Positions 1 through 11,744 of a DNA stretch of 64,000 nt are shown in pieces. The notes under the pieces were generated by a model that did no database searches, was not told the DNA's origin, and worked only from the letters and a program-made list of their open reading frames with translations. The translations under genes were made by a program, and so were the position numbers. Location of the stretch: the NCBI GenBank assembly GCA_964035575.1, contig OZ037844.1, positions 186,001 to 250,000 on the forward strand. The letters are read 5' to 3'. The stretch is from Rhynchopus sp. YZ270_cl-10. Lineage: Eukaryota > Euglenozoa > Diplonemea > Diplonemida > Diplonemidae. Every line of letters begins with the position of its first letter. Position 1 is the stretch's first letter.

Positions 1-3000
1 GACGATTGGATTGGATGGATGCGTCCATAAATCGTAACCTCAAACCTAACGGGTTTGAGGTACCTTTGAGTAACCCACTGTACGATACAGCTGGATGACA
101 GCATGGCCCTGCAGCTCAGAACAGAAGGCGTACAAAGGCCTAATGGGTTAATGTGAATGGAGGTGAGGGCGGTGCACAACCTGAGGCCACCTTCCGCTGA
201 AGAGAGAGACTGTGAGTCATCAACGGTTCTGCTCCCATTAGTTGCAATGCTTGCTTGGTGTTAACGTGCAAACGAAAAATTAATATATCCCCCCCTTTAT
301 TTGTGGACAGAGAGAGAAGAGAGCTCTTTCGACATCTTTTTTTCACCCTCGATTCTTTCTAGTCTCAGGTTTTCCCTTTTGCCGTTTTTCGAAAAAAACT
401 GTCTTTTTTTGTTGTCGTGCTTTTTTTTAGGATCTTTTTTTTTTGAGCAATACATAAGGGAGTTGAGCACACTGAAAGGGATGATCAAACGAGCCAGGGA
501 AATAGCTTGGGTACTTTTGCTGGTTTCAAAACCAGAACGAGCTGGTTTACTGGTTTGGGGAAAAATAAAAAAAAAAAGTCGGATTCGGGATTCAGTTTTT
601 CGTCGCCCCCCGCACCACTTTCCCACTCACAGAAGAAAGCCTCACACGTAAGCGAACCCCTAAAAAGGGTTCATTAAGTGACTCTGTGGTGTAAAAAGCT
701 GCATGTTTTGCACTATACCCTAATTTTTTTTCGCCTGCGGCGCCACATATTATTTTTTTGCTCCGCAAAAAAATAGAGTTTACAATGTCTTAGGGAACAC
801 TCTTGCATTTTGCAGCCACAAATGCAACTTGACCAAAGCTGCAAAAAGTTGACCGTTTTTTCAAAATGACCCACCGTTGCAACAGCCCCTGCTTCTGGAA
901 TACGTATTGACTTTGTACGGTTAGTGGAACGAAAGGTGCAAGACCAAGCTCCGTTAACACAGGATTATATTCTATTTTCTTTGTTGTCTCGCAAAATTTA
1001 CCCTTTGCCTCTCCACTCTGTGGTTGGCAGGGAGGCGCGCGCGAAGCGCGCGACGACCGCTTTCAACCGGGGAAAATTTTTTTCTAAACCAGCAAACCAG
1101 CAACATTTGAAAAGTGCACCTTTCAAGCTACTACCCTGAAACGAGCTGTCAGAAAAAAAAAAAAAAACAAAAAAAAAAAATAATGGAATGTCGAGGGTGG
1201 GCGTTGGGAAAAAAAAATCCCCCCCAGAGAATGAAGAGAAGTTTTTTTTGAGGGTAATAGTTTTGGGCTGTGCTGTGGTTTTTTTTGGTAAAAAAAATAT
1301 ACTTCAAAAATAAGACACAGTTCAGCAAATTACTACATTCTGAGGGGTACAGAAAAAATAGGTACCACCTACTCAACCTCAAAGCACACACCTGCCTCCT
1401 TCCCTGTATTTTTTTTTATAACCATTTCTACCGTCAACAGTTCCATTGCACAAAAAAAAAAGAAAAAAAAAAAACGGGAACGGAAAAAAAAAAAAAGATA
1501 AACAGAAACACAAAGCACTCAGACACTATAAACAGTGTTGTTAATAATTTTTTTTTTTTTTTTTGTTTTTGTTTTTTTTGAAAAAAAAAATGTTGGGAAA
1601 TAGTTTGTTACTGCTTTTCTGTGCAGGGTTTGTCGCGTCTATTCGCCATTATCCCAATATATATTTTTTTTGGTGGGCCACAAAGGCCACAGAAACCCAT
1701 GACACACTAACACACACAATGACGCTCAGGGAACAAAAACCCTGTTTTTTTTTTTCCTTCCAGTAAATTTACCTCACACATCACACATCACACGACAAAA
1801 AAAAATAATAAAAAAACCACGATTCACACCAAAGGAATGCAAAAAAACACATTTTTAAAAAATATATCGGAATAGTTTTGTTGCCTCTTGTGTTGGTCAC
1901 ATTTTGGGCAATCTCAACTTTCCACACATTTTCTTTTGGTTGAGGGTAGACAGGGGAGGCTAAATTTCTTGGTATTTTTTTTAGATTTCTGTACCCAAGA
2001 AATGAGTTCTTTTTTTTTTTTCTTCGGAGGGGTAAAACACCGTTGTAATGTATCCCACATAACCACCCTGCAAACCCCCATCCCATGATATCACATCGGA
2101 AAAAAACACATACACTCTACACGGGTTTTTTCATAACACAGACTATAGTCCAGTTAGACACATTTATTTTTTGACCTAATTTTTTCTCTCGTAACAATAA
2201 ACCATTTTTATTGCAAAAGATATGAAAAAATGAGCCAAAAAAATGTTGTAATAATAGTTTCAAAAATCTGTCACACAAGACAGTATTTTTTTTTTTTGAC
2301 ACAGCACAATGTGACACGGCATAACATCCGTAAAATAAAAAGGTTTTTTTTTTTAAACAAAGTATCCGCATGTACAAGGCTTTTGACGCTGGGCACAAAA
2401 AAAAAAAAAGAATCTCGAAGGAACGTAGAACATAAAAAAAAATAGTTCAAGAAGCACACAGATAGATCCACACATTCTCCATATAACGGTTCAGGGAGGA
2501 ACAGATGGAAAAAAAAATTCTTCGAATATTTCGGGGGGGGAAAAACGCTTGTCACAATTCACGGGGGGGGGGGGGGGGGAGAAGATGTATTGGGCTTTTG
2601 GAACAACTGCTTTTTTTGTTTTGTTTTGTTTTTTTTTTTTTTTGAAAATCTTTGTAAGAACACCCGATGGATGATCCCCACAATTTTGTTGGGGAGTTTT
2701 TTTTATTTTTTTTGTTTCCCTTGACTTCGGGTTAGCGGGTGGCAAGCAAAAATATTTTTGGGAAAAAATCACAAGGCAAAAAAATATGGAGGGGTAAAGG
2801 GGGGCTGTATATATTTGAGGGATAAAATGCAGGAACAAAAAAACACCCCGCACCGTTCTCCTCTTTTTTCCTCCCCTTCTGGTCGCTTTATGCCTGATTT
2901 TTTCCCCCTTCTTGTTCTTTTCTCAAAACAATGTGTTCGGTTGTACAGTACATCAACATGATGAACAATTCTTGAGCAAAACACCACAATTCTTTCTTCT

Positions 3001-4980
3001 TTTCCAGCCAATCACGGCCAAACAAAAAAAAAAAACATGGAGGTTTTACCGAGAAGGTAACACAGTGAGGGAGTAGGGGGGGCGGAGAGAAAATAACACA
3101 AAAAATGGTGCTCCGGGAGGGGTCGATATTGACAGGTCATTGACCGACTTCCGAAAACACCAAAAGAGTTTTTTTTCTCTCAAGATGGTATGCCTTCGTT
3201 GTGCATAATCGAATCGCTTTATTGTTGAAGTGACTCTCAATATATAAGAAAAGCTTTTTTTTTGTCCGGGGAAGAAACAAAAAAAAAAGTTTACAAGATG
3301 AACGCGATTCTGTCATCTTGCAATCATGACGAAAAGGAAACAAAAACTCCCCCTTAAATGGAATGTGCTGGTTTAACCGTACACAAACACGGTTTGAATT
3401 AGTATAATTTCTCCGTGGGGTCTGAAATCGTTAACTCAGAACAATACCTGTTTGATAAAACCACAAAAAAAAAAGGTTGTTTTTTTGAGGGAGTTTTTGA
3501 CCTTTTGAGTGTTTTTTCGAGCCCCAGAAGATGGACCATCGATTTAACCCCCTTTTTTTTTGAAAAATACAAAAAATAACACACAGAAAAATACACTGGC
3601 ACACGGTGGGCACAAAAAAAAGAAGTCATGGTGGGTGTGGAGAGAGAAGTTTTGAGGGGATTTTCGTGTATACGTTTCTTTTCTTTTTTACTTTTTTTTC
3701 GATAATCTGCTAATTCAGTGTACTGCCATAAAGGAAGACAGTCTTGTAACCCATCCAGAATTTCTTTTCTTTTTTCGAAGCAGTGGTGTGGGAATTATTG
3801 CAATAACCGCATATTTTTCTTTTTCTTCCCCTTCACTAAACCACCAGTAAGGGAGCGCAAAGCTCACCCCTGGAGGTTTAGTGAAAGGGGGAAAAAAAAA
3901 TTGCATAAAACAGTTTTTGCCGAGAAAAAGAGAGAAAAAAATGTACCCGGATATAAAAAGGAAAAGTTTTTTTGTAAGATAGGCTTTTGCTTAGTCACTT
4001 TGAAAATATATATAGAACACAATGCACACCAATCACAACCAAAAAGAAACGACACTACACCAATAAAACACACGGGTCACGCGAAAAAAAAAGGGGGTGT
4101 GGGGAGAGAGGGTGAGAAAGCATCATCTGTGGGAAGACGGACCTAACGGAAAAGGGGAGCAAAAAAAAACTACATCTTTCTTTTTCTTTTTCTAGAAAAA
4201 AGCTTGGTTGTGTCAGTCCAGGCTACCCACGTTAAAGGGCGTGCTCTGTCCTGTGCTTTTTTATTCACGTTTTATTATTTTATTTTTTGGATGAAAATGC
4301 CTCGTGCATATCTTCAAAAGGGTGGGAGAGAACAGACAAAAAAAAAATTTTGTACCTGAACCACCCACACACCACACCATATTTGCTTTTTGAAAGAAAA
4401 AAAAATTGATGCCAAAAAAAAAGTGTGAGGGATGTGACAAAGCATGTAGAAAAACAGGGGGCCAAAAAAGAGAGCCAAAAAACAAATGGTAAGACAAAAC
4501 TGACTAAGCGCAATCGCCGCTTGGTCACATCGAAAAAAAAAAAAATGTTGTTATGATAACACAGTACTACGTTCACATTGTAGAGAGAAAAATAGAAAGA
4601 ATTATTGCTCTACCGGAATAACACACAAAAATCTACCCTTATAAGGGTAAATACCTACGGAAGGTGTACCAAAAAGAAAAAAGAAAAAAAAATCACCTGA
4701 AATACAAGGCCCGCCAGGTGCACTAAGTGGACCCTCGCCACGTTGTCTTGCTATTTCGAGGTTGTCAATTATAATGTCAACATTTCAATCATGAAATAGA
4801 GATACAACGCAGCAGAGGCAAAATAAAGATTCGTAAAGAAGAAGAAAAAAAACTGGTTTTATTTTCTTTTTTTTTGCATCGTTTTGCTTTTTTTAAAAGG
4901 CTGTTTTCCATCAATCGGATTTTGACCAATTCGGGCATGACGTTTTTTGTTTTTCTTTTGCCTTTTTTTTTTTTGTATTT
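1..4980. other. Gene-free AT-rich region with homopolymer runs
   Basis: No reading frame here looks like a protein; the open frames are low-complexity translations of A, T and short G runs. Many A8-A15 and T8-T16 tracts occur, plus a G run near 2563-2580. Bits of dispersed repeats are present: a diverged piece of the family A repeat near 72-185, a copy of the repeat shared with 40.23-40.34 kb near 655-775, and short hairpins. The region is downstream of the CELF-like gene. I see no promoter or RNA gene that I can support. Confidence 0.6.
655..775. repeat. Dispersed repeat, copy 1 (second copy at about 40232-40345)
   Basis: Both copies read, in order, AAGGGTTCRTTRAGTG, CTCTGTGGTGTAAAAAGCT, a short gap, CGCCTGCGGCGCC and GCTCCGCAAAAAA. 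They share about 110 bp in the same orientation. The second copy sits inside a TIR-bounded element at 39949-40609, so this one is probably a diverged or partial copy of the same non-autonomous element. Confidence 0.6.
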
Positions 4981-5009
4981 TGTTCTTCACGAGAGAGCAT
5001 AGGTCATAC

Positions 5010-8000
5010 TCAGTTCAGCTGCTGCTCATCCTTGTAAGGCATTCTGTGCACGGAGGGCTGGGGTGCGCCGGCAGGACTGTAAAAAAATGATTGAGTAGTG
5101 GTGTGATTCCAAAAATAAGTGCATCTAGTGCAATCACTAAGATGCACATGACTTCTATTGTAACACATACGCCGGGACAGCTCCTTGAGGGGCACGACGG
5201 GTTCCACCCATTTGCTGCGCCTTGTCGTTGTTCTTGAGCTGGACCTGTGTGTGTTGGGGTTAAAGAGAATGTTGAAAAAGACACTGTAGTTGATGCAGGC
5301 ACCTCCCGACTGACCCACTGTACGATGCCAGCCATCCGTATGAAAGCACAACCCTGCGGCCTACAACAGAAGATGTAAAAAGGAAACCTTATGACTTGCC
5401 CGTACCCGGGAACCAAAGAAACATTTAAATAAATAAATCTCTCTCACACCCATCTTTGGACTGAGAGAGCTGGACGGGAGCTCCTGCATTTAAAAAGACG
5501 ATCGTGCGTTAATACAGAAATTGTTCTTTGGTGCCTGAATCGATCTATATCATGAAATGTGTGTTTAAAAACAAAGCGTTACCTTCAACTTCTCGGTGTG
5601 TCCGGGGACCTGGTACCCACTCATGGCGTTGATGCTGCGCTGTGCCGACTCAGGGTCAGAGTACGAGACGAATCCGAAGCCCTTCGACTGTGCGGTGTAT
5701 CTGTCACGGAACACTGTCGCGCTGATGATCTCACCGAATGGCCCAAAGTGCTGTGATGAAGAAGTGTGTTACAAATGTTTAATCCCCACTACCCTTTGGG
5801 AGGAGTTAAGCTGTTTTTATTCAGTTTCAAAGTTTCAAAGTTTATAAGATCAGCGGAGTTGAAGGCGTCCGATGCTGTTGTGTATCACAAATACTCTCAA
5901 ATGAGGGCCTCAAGACAATGAACCTCCTCATTGTCTCAAAAATTTCAAAAAAAATAAATGCACACCTCACGAAGGATCTCATCTGTCCAGGTCAGGGGGA
6001 GGTGGAGGATGAAGCAGTTTGCGCCGGGGGGTCCCGATGCCTTTCTCTCGGGGCTGGGGGGCATGGGTCCGCCGCGTCCTCCCTTGCCGCCCTGGCCCTG
6101 CATGCCCATCATGCCCATGCCGTTCATGTTGTTGCCGTTGCCTCCGTTGTTCATCATCTGTCCAGGGGGCCCAGCGGGGAAGCCAGTCCCGGCACCCATC
6201 ATGTTGAGACGGCCAAGCGACTGCTTCAGCTTCTGGCGCTTCTTCTTCTCCTTCTCGCTGTCTGCGAACTTCACCGTCAGTGCAGATGTGCCTGGAGGGA
6301 GTGTGGTTTTAGAAGTTAGTGTAAAAACAGTCCGGTGGGGTTCTCCCCTTGGAGTTGCAGGAAAGAGAACTAGAAAACGCGGTTCGGTAGAGCTCATGCA
6401 AAGGGTAGGTGAGTGGAAAGAAAGAAAACCTAAAAGATGAATATGCCTCTCGTGCATATAGACGGAAGAAAGTGAAGTTATTAATGCAGGCACCTCCGAC
6501 TGACCCACGTACGATGACAGCCATCCGGATGAAAGCACAAGAAGAAAAGATCCCCAGTCGCGCTCAGTCACGCTTTCTGTCAGCTAACCATACCACCCTC
6601 CATCTTGAAGTTGCCGTGCAGGTTTGTCACTGCTGCCTCTGCCGCGTTCATGTCAGCGTACTTCACAAAGGCGCACCCACGGCTGGCACCTGCAGGGGTC
6701 TTCAGAAGCGCCACCTCCATGATCTCGCCGTAGTGTTCAAACACCTGTTATGGAGAAAACCGTTCAATGAGATCTGCATATCCCAATGGCAAAGCACACA
6801 TACCTGGTGGATGTCCGACTCCGTTGCCTTGTACGGCACCATGCCGACAAAGAGCTTGGGCTCCTGGTCCTCCATCTCGCCGTCCGCAAGGCTCACCTGG
6901 TTGAAAGGAAAGTTGAAAATACTACGGACCTCATTGGAGGTGGACCGAGGTGGACCGAGGTGGTTTTTTTGTGTTTTGAATGAATTGGTATTATTTTTTT
7001 TTTTTGGTAAATAAGTGGTCTTCTGCTAGGCGTTGCATAGCCGTTGCTTAAGTGTTGCATAAGTGTTGCATGGCCTATAAAACCCTCCCAAGTGCCCAAA
7101 ATTCTATTTTTCACCCTACATGGGGTCTGGGGGACATTTTCCTGGGTATTTGGACACCATTCCGACTACCTTGGCACTTTTTTGGGGGTTTTCAGGTACA
7201 AAAAAAGTCAAAAAAGTGACTAAAAAAAGGGTACTTTTAAGCGTTTGGGGCACACACCCACTGCAAAATGCATCTGGGACCCCCACAGGACCCCTAAAAG
7301 CTGTAAAAACTATATATTTCCACCCTGGGACCCCACCGGATGTGTGGACTGGGGTGTTTTTCGGGTGTTTAGAAGGATTTTTGTCTGATTGGAGAATTTT
7401 TTTGGTAAGTGTTGCATTTTGGCCCATGTTGATGACGATTTGATGACGCTATTTTTGGAGATTTTTCACAAAAAACCGATTTTTTTTAACCAGGAAAGTC
7501 TCTGCAGAGGTTGTAAGGTGGTTTAATGGGATATTTTCGTGATCCCCAGGGCGATTTGCGGCCAGGTACGACCTTTTTAGTGGGTTTCTTCACCTAAATT
7601 TCAAAAAAATCCCCCCCACGCAGTCAGGCCAGGGAGCCACGTAACAAGGCTCGACTGCCACATAGTGGGGGGAGATCTGTGCAGCCTGTATGTTCCCCCC
7701 GATTTTCGTGGTAAATGGGGAGGCGCTTCCGTTTAACGGCAACCCACAAGAGTAGAACAACAACCAAACTTTTGAGAAACAGACGCCAATGAGACCTAGA
7801 GTCTCTCTTCTTACTTGTGTGCTACAGACAAACATGACAACGCTAACCACGACTGCCACGGCAGAGCGGGGTCCCTAACGGTTCACTGGGGGGGATCCAC
7901 ATAGATAAAGAAAACAAAAAATACGAAAGCAAGGAAGAAAACCAGTAAAAAAAAAAAAAAAAAACTATTTATTCACCTCCTTTTAGCGGGGTTTTATTTT

Positions 8001-9773
8001 GCGATAACTTCACGCATTTTTTTCCCAGGCGAGGGCTACTTAATTTGCCGAGCGAAGCGAGGCAAATTGAGTGCACGAGCCTGGGAAAAAAATAAGTGAA
8101 GTATCGCAAAATAATCCGCTAAAAGGAGGTGAATACGTAATTTTATTTCACGGGAAATAAAGTATACGAAAGGATTTGGCACTTTTAGCGTGACTTATTT
8201 ATTGTGCAATAACTAACGAGTATGTGTCCTCACAGGAAGCTCTCAGGGAAAAAAAAAAAAAAGAGCGTGAAAAAAAAAAAAAAAAGCTCTCATTACCCTC
8301 CCGCCAGCGCTACCGGGTCCCGCGGACCACCCACACCCCACAATAGCCCTGGCTCCTGATGAGCGCGGCCACAGGGTTGAATCCTGGTCAAGGAGCAGAA
8401 CTCCGAAACCAGAAATTAACGTTTTTACCCCTCCCCTCCTTTCTCGTTTTAGTCCCGACTACCCGATGTTTTACATCATTTTCTTTTACTTTTAATCCTA
8501 CCTTTTAGCGAAAAACACTCCCACCATTAGGGGGGTCCACGTAGAAGGAATTCCTTAAGGATTTGCTGTCCCAAACCCATTTTTTTTTTTTTTATTCCCC
8601 TGGGAAATAAAGTATACGAAGGATTTGGCACTTTTAGCGGGATTTTATTTAATGATAATTTCACGCTAAATTTTGGTACATGTAGGTAGTAGGGCTGGAG
8701 GGACCGTCCAGCCTTTTTTAGCCTCCCTCCAGCCTCCTCAATCGGGTGTCAATAGCTATCTTCCCCCACACAGGAAAACGGGAAACTTAGTTGTACGCTT
8801 CCACAAGAGCCCAATACGTTTGACCTATATAAAAAGGGGTAAGGACAGTCTGGTGCCCCCAAGTGTGACTTCTGGACAATTCAGACCCACAAGGTTTACG
8901 ATAAAGACAGTTCAGAACCACAAGGTCTGAACTGTCCAAAATGCAAACCTTGTGGTTCTGAACTGTCTTTATCATAAACCTTGTGGGTCTGAATTGTCCA
9001 AAAGTCACACTTGGGGTACCAGACTGTCCTTACCCCATATAAAAATGCTCAAAGACGTTCCGACATACCTGCATGGGGTTGGGCATCGGGGCGAGGCACT
9101 TCTTCTGATGGAGCTCCTCAACTGCGTAGGCAGCTTCGTCTTTGTTGGCGTAGACAACGAACGCGCATCCTTTGCCCACTCCTGTGAGCTTGTCCTGCAG
9201 GATGACGATCTCCTCGAGCACACCGTAGTTGGACATAAGGTCCTCAAGCTGCTGCTGCGTGTAGGTACGTGGGATTTGCCCGATGAAGAGCTTGCGCCCG
9301 CCGCGCGACGGGTGTGTGTGCCCGCCGAACTTGTTGAGGTATGTGAGCTGCTTGAGGAGGTTCTGCTGCTGCCCGTAGAGCGGGTTGCTGGTGTTCTGCA
9401 CCATCTTGTTGTTCTGGAGCTGCGGCGGGGAGTTGGCGAGCTTGATCTGCAGGGGGTTGGTCTGCGGGGGGATGATGTGCTGGTTGTGGAGCAGGTTGAT
9501 CGCGGTGTCAGCAGACGCACGCTCAGCGTATGTCACCCAGGCGCTTCCCTTGCTTCTGTTGGTGGTCTTGTCACGCATGATGCTAACCTCCAGCACACTC
9601 CCGAACTCCTGGAACAGAGGCTGAAGCATCTCCTCCGTGCACACTCCGGGCACCTGCCCCACGAACAGCTTCACCGGGCCGCGGGTGTGCTGTTGTGTCT
9701 CCTTAACTTCGTGCTGCTGGTTCTGTGCGGCCGCCTGGGCCGCCATATAGTTCGGGTTCAAAAAGGGCATCAT
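5010..9773 (-). CDS. CELF/Bruno-like RNA-binding protein with four RRMs, seven exons
   Basis: Exons in coding order are 9773-9069, 6896-6804, 6744-6594, 6291-5966, 5750-5583, 5244-5171 and 5076-5010. All six introns are GT-AG and every junction keeps frame; the joined product is 527 residues. RRM1 (about 30-115) has KLFVGQV and GSAWVTY. RRM2 (about 150-240) has KLFIGQI and GCAFVVY and is split by intron 1. RRM3 (about 250-330) has KLFVGMV and GCAFVKYAD. A Gly/Met/Asn-rich linker precedes RRM4, which has CFILHLP and GFGFVSY. CELF/Bruno proteins usually have three RRMs and control splicing, translation and mRNA decay. The start is the ATG pair at 9773; an in-frame ATG 13 codons upstream (9812) is possible. 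Intron sizes are 2172, 59, 302, 215, 338 and 94 bp, and the large ones carry repeats. Family assignment is secure; the exact target RNAs are unknown. Confidence 0.9.
5295..5408 (+). repeat. Family A SINE-like repeat in CELF intron 5
   Basis: This copy begins GCAGGCACCTCCCGACTGAC and continues through GCCATCCGTATGAAAGCACA, CTACAACAGAAGATGTAAAA and GACTTGCCCGTACC. Related copies in the same orientation lie at 72-185 (diverged), 6486-6541 (left part), 10965-11125 (longest) and 13214-13331. The reverse strand contains TGGGTCAGTCGGG, close to a Pol III box A. A tRNA-derived SINE is my inference; no poly(A) tail or clear target duplication was seen. Confidence 0.6.
6379..6541 (+). repeat. Family B and family A repeats side by side in CELF intron 3
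   Basis: The first part (6379-6412) contains GGTAGAGCTCATGCAAAGGG, shared with 33689-33721 and, more diverged, with 18241-18285 and 29149-29193. Where best preserved the head reads CTCAGTCGAGCTC, similar to a tRNA D-arm and box A. A purine-rich stretch and an AAGATGA hairpin follow, as in the 33.7-kb copy. At 6486-6541 the left part of a family A repeat follows directly. The intron is thus largely built from SINE-like material. Confidence 0.5.
7971..8134. repeat. Palindromic (foldback/MITE-like) element with GAGCGAAGCGAG core
   Basis: The outer arms are 7971-8030 and 8079-8134, starting ATTCACCTCCTTTTAGCGG and ending in its complement, with a few mismatches. An inner stem AATTTGCC/GGCAAATT surrounds the core GAGCGAAGCGAG. 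The same plan, with different arm sequences, recurs at 39001-39133, 59196-59332 and 61796-61932. No coding capacity is present. Confidence 0.75.
8746..8833 (+). repeat. Dispersed repeat, copy 1 (second copy at 55648-55797)
   Basis: Both copies start GTGTCAATAGCTAT, continue CCCACACAGGAAAA and TAGTTGTACGCTTCCAC, and end near TTTGACCTA-TATA. The 55.6-kb copy carries about 60 bp of extra sequence before its end. This copy abuts the 8827-9041 hairpin. Confidence 0.6.
8827..9041. repeat. Large near-perfect inverted repeat beside the CELF 5' splice site
   Basis: The arms, about 8827-8926 and 8947-9041, differ at only a few positions and are separated by about 20 bp. They include GGGGTAAGGACAGTCTGGT, GACAATTCAGACCCACAAGG and GACAGTTCAGAACCACAAGG with their complements. 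The structure ends 26 bp from the donor at 9068, so the pre-mRNA can form a helix of about 95 bp right after exon 1. Confidence 0.85.
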
Positions 9774-11744
9774 TTTGAAAAGAGGGGAAAAAACGACCGA
9801 AAACGAGGTCAAGAAAAAAGGGAAATGAAAGAGGAAAAGGTCAAAGAGAAAAGAGAAAAGAGAAAAGAGAAAAAAAAGGGAAAAAAGAAACAGGGGAAAG
9901 TGGGCGAATCTGTGGCGGGAGTGAAGTGTGGTGGTCTCATACAGACCAATGGCATAATGTATCTAAAATGTAATTTGTTGCGTGTTTTTTCACACTACTT
10001 TGTGACGACTCAACCGTGCTCCGCAACACCCCCCTACAGCTGTCATTGTCCACTGTTCGGGGAGGAGGAAATGGAGATTTGCTCCCAGCCAGCAACGCCA
10101 CGAACACCAGTGACTCCTTTGCCTTCTGCAGTTGAAAGAAGGCAAGCGTTTGAGAAGTACCCTCGAAAATATGTTGAGCCTTGCGCACGTGAAGGAGATG
10201 ACGGGCTGCTACCTGCATTTGACGAACTGGACAGAGCGGATCGACAGTTGCAACGGCAAGCACAACGGGGGCATGAATCGCATCGAATAGGAAGGATGAT
10301 CTCTTCCACACTGTCGCCTCAGACGTCGTGAGTCATGCAAACGCGACCTGCCTACGAAAGTGGCAGTGAAGAGGAAGAAGCTGTGCAAGACTCGTGCGAA
10401 GGTTGTTCCGGAGTGGGAAGGTACAGTGCACATTCCTCGCAGAAGATGTACCGAACCGTGAGATAGTGTGTGTGGAAGCGTCAACGCATCAAACAAGGGG
10501 GGGGCGAGGGAACAGCAAGTTACATTATTTTTTTACATCAGTAGAGGGAGAAAGGGGCAATTGTTTCACTCCTCCTCATCCCCCAAAAAAATGCTTCTCG
10601 AACCCTGATCCCTTTTAAAGGCTTTTTGTCTCCCCCCTTCCTGGCTATCACCTCCCGAAGAGATTTCTACCATCAATACCACCCTTGCTAGGATACTTAC
10701 AAGACTCTTTATTGTCTCTCTTTCTTCATAACCCCACGATTGAACTGGGGTCGTCTGAGTTTTATCTTTTTTATTGCAAAATTGGAAAAATGAAAAAAAA
10801 GAATCACAAAACAGCAAATATGCCACTCCACGCCCACCCTCTGACAGCTTACTATAGCCTCCCCGCCTCAAACCCTTTTATGGTTGATAGCAACGAAGCA
10901 ACAATCCATGTATCGCACAAAAAGGAAGATAAAATGAAGGGGTAAAAAAACTGTTTTTGTTGCTGCAGGCACCTCCGACCGACCCAACGTCGCCAGCCAG
11001 ATGCTGTACCCCTGGCCTACAACAGAAGATGTAAAAAGGAAACCTAATGACTTGCCCGTACCGTAAGAGAACGAGGGCGGTTCACAACCGCTCGACAGCC
11101 GGCGGTCTATCTGCCGCTGTAGAGCAAAAAAATAGAAAACGACTTCAGGATATGACAGTTAAATGAAATAAAGAAAACACTTTTTCGTTTATCGCACCGC
11201 AAAAGGATTGTGTTTTTCACTGATGAATGTGAGTGATGTTAGTGGAAAAACAATACGCTAAAGCGGGCACGCACCATCCGTCGTTTTCCATTTCTATTCG
11301 TCAATGCTTGATAACACAAAAAAAAAAAAAATGAACGTGAAATAGTGAAAGGAAGAGAAAATTTGCCTCACCGTACATCGGTAGGACGTAGGGGCACCGG
11401 GAACGTAACCAAATGTGAAAGGAACGTATAATGTCTCTGTTGGGTAATAAAATGAGTCTTAACAATAGTCACGCGAAAATTCGCCATGGTCAGAAAAAGA
11501 ACACAAAAAAATAGAATCTGACTTCAGGATAAAGCGAACAAAATAAATGAAAACAAAAAATCTTTTTCGTTTATCGCTCTACTAATTTGCTGTGCATTTT
11601 CCCTCACTACACTATTCCAACTAACGCGCCACAAAAAGCAAGGGAAATTTTTTACAGATTAAAACATCTTTTACAAAATCACACAAATCACCTCCTATGT
11701 CCCCTCACCCGCCCCACTCCTCCCCCCCTCCCCCTTCTCCCCCT
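9774..11744. other. Spacer between CELF-like gene and membrane-protein gene
   Basis: Directly upstream of the CELF start the coding strand is pyrimidine-rich (reverse of about 9780-9900), which would suit a 5' UTR or a trans-splice acceptor tract. A more GC-rich island at about 10060-10490 has short plus-strand frames, one with many Lys and Arg residues, that could be a decayed gene; none is convincing. A family A repeat lies at 10965-11125. The remainder to 11700 is AT-rich and I see nothing in it. Confidence 0.5.
10965..11125 (+). repeat. Family A SINE-like repeat, longest copy
   Basis: It starts GCAGGCACCTCCGACCGACC and includes TGGCCTACAACAGAAGATGT, GACTTGCCCGTACCGT and GGGCGGTTCACAACC. 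The last motif resembles a Pol III box B (GGTTCGANNCC, nine of eleven matches). A right-half fragment with the same CCGTACCGTGAGAGAAC segment is joined to a family B head at 29193-29225. Confidence 0.6.

Larger units (their letters stand above)
6897..9068 (-). other. CELF intron 1, 2172 bp, built from foldback and direct repeats
   Basis: The donor GTATGT at 9068 and acceptor CAG at 6899-6897 bound the intron. It holds a palindromic element (7971-8134), direct repeats (about 8153-8215 and 8603-8668, sharing AAATAAAGTATACGAA and TTTGGCACTTTTAGCG), a repeat shared with 55.65-55.80 kb (8746-8833) and a near-perfect hairpin (8827-9041). The part from 7020 to 7960 has no recognisable gene. No alternative exon was found. 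Confidence 0.7.

Noticed and set aside
8952-10331. A 459-codon plus-strand frame
   Set aside because: It overlaps CELF exon 1 in antisense and the intron hairpin; its composition follows the opposite-strand gene and it has no recognisable domain.
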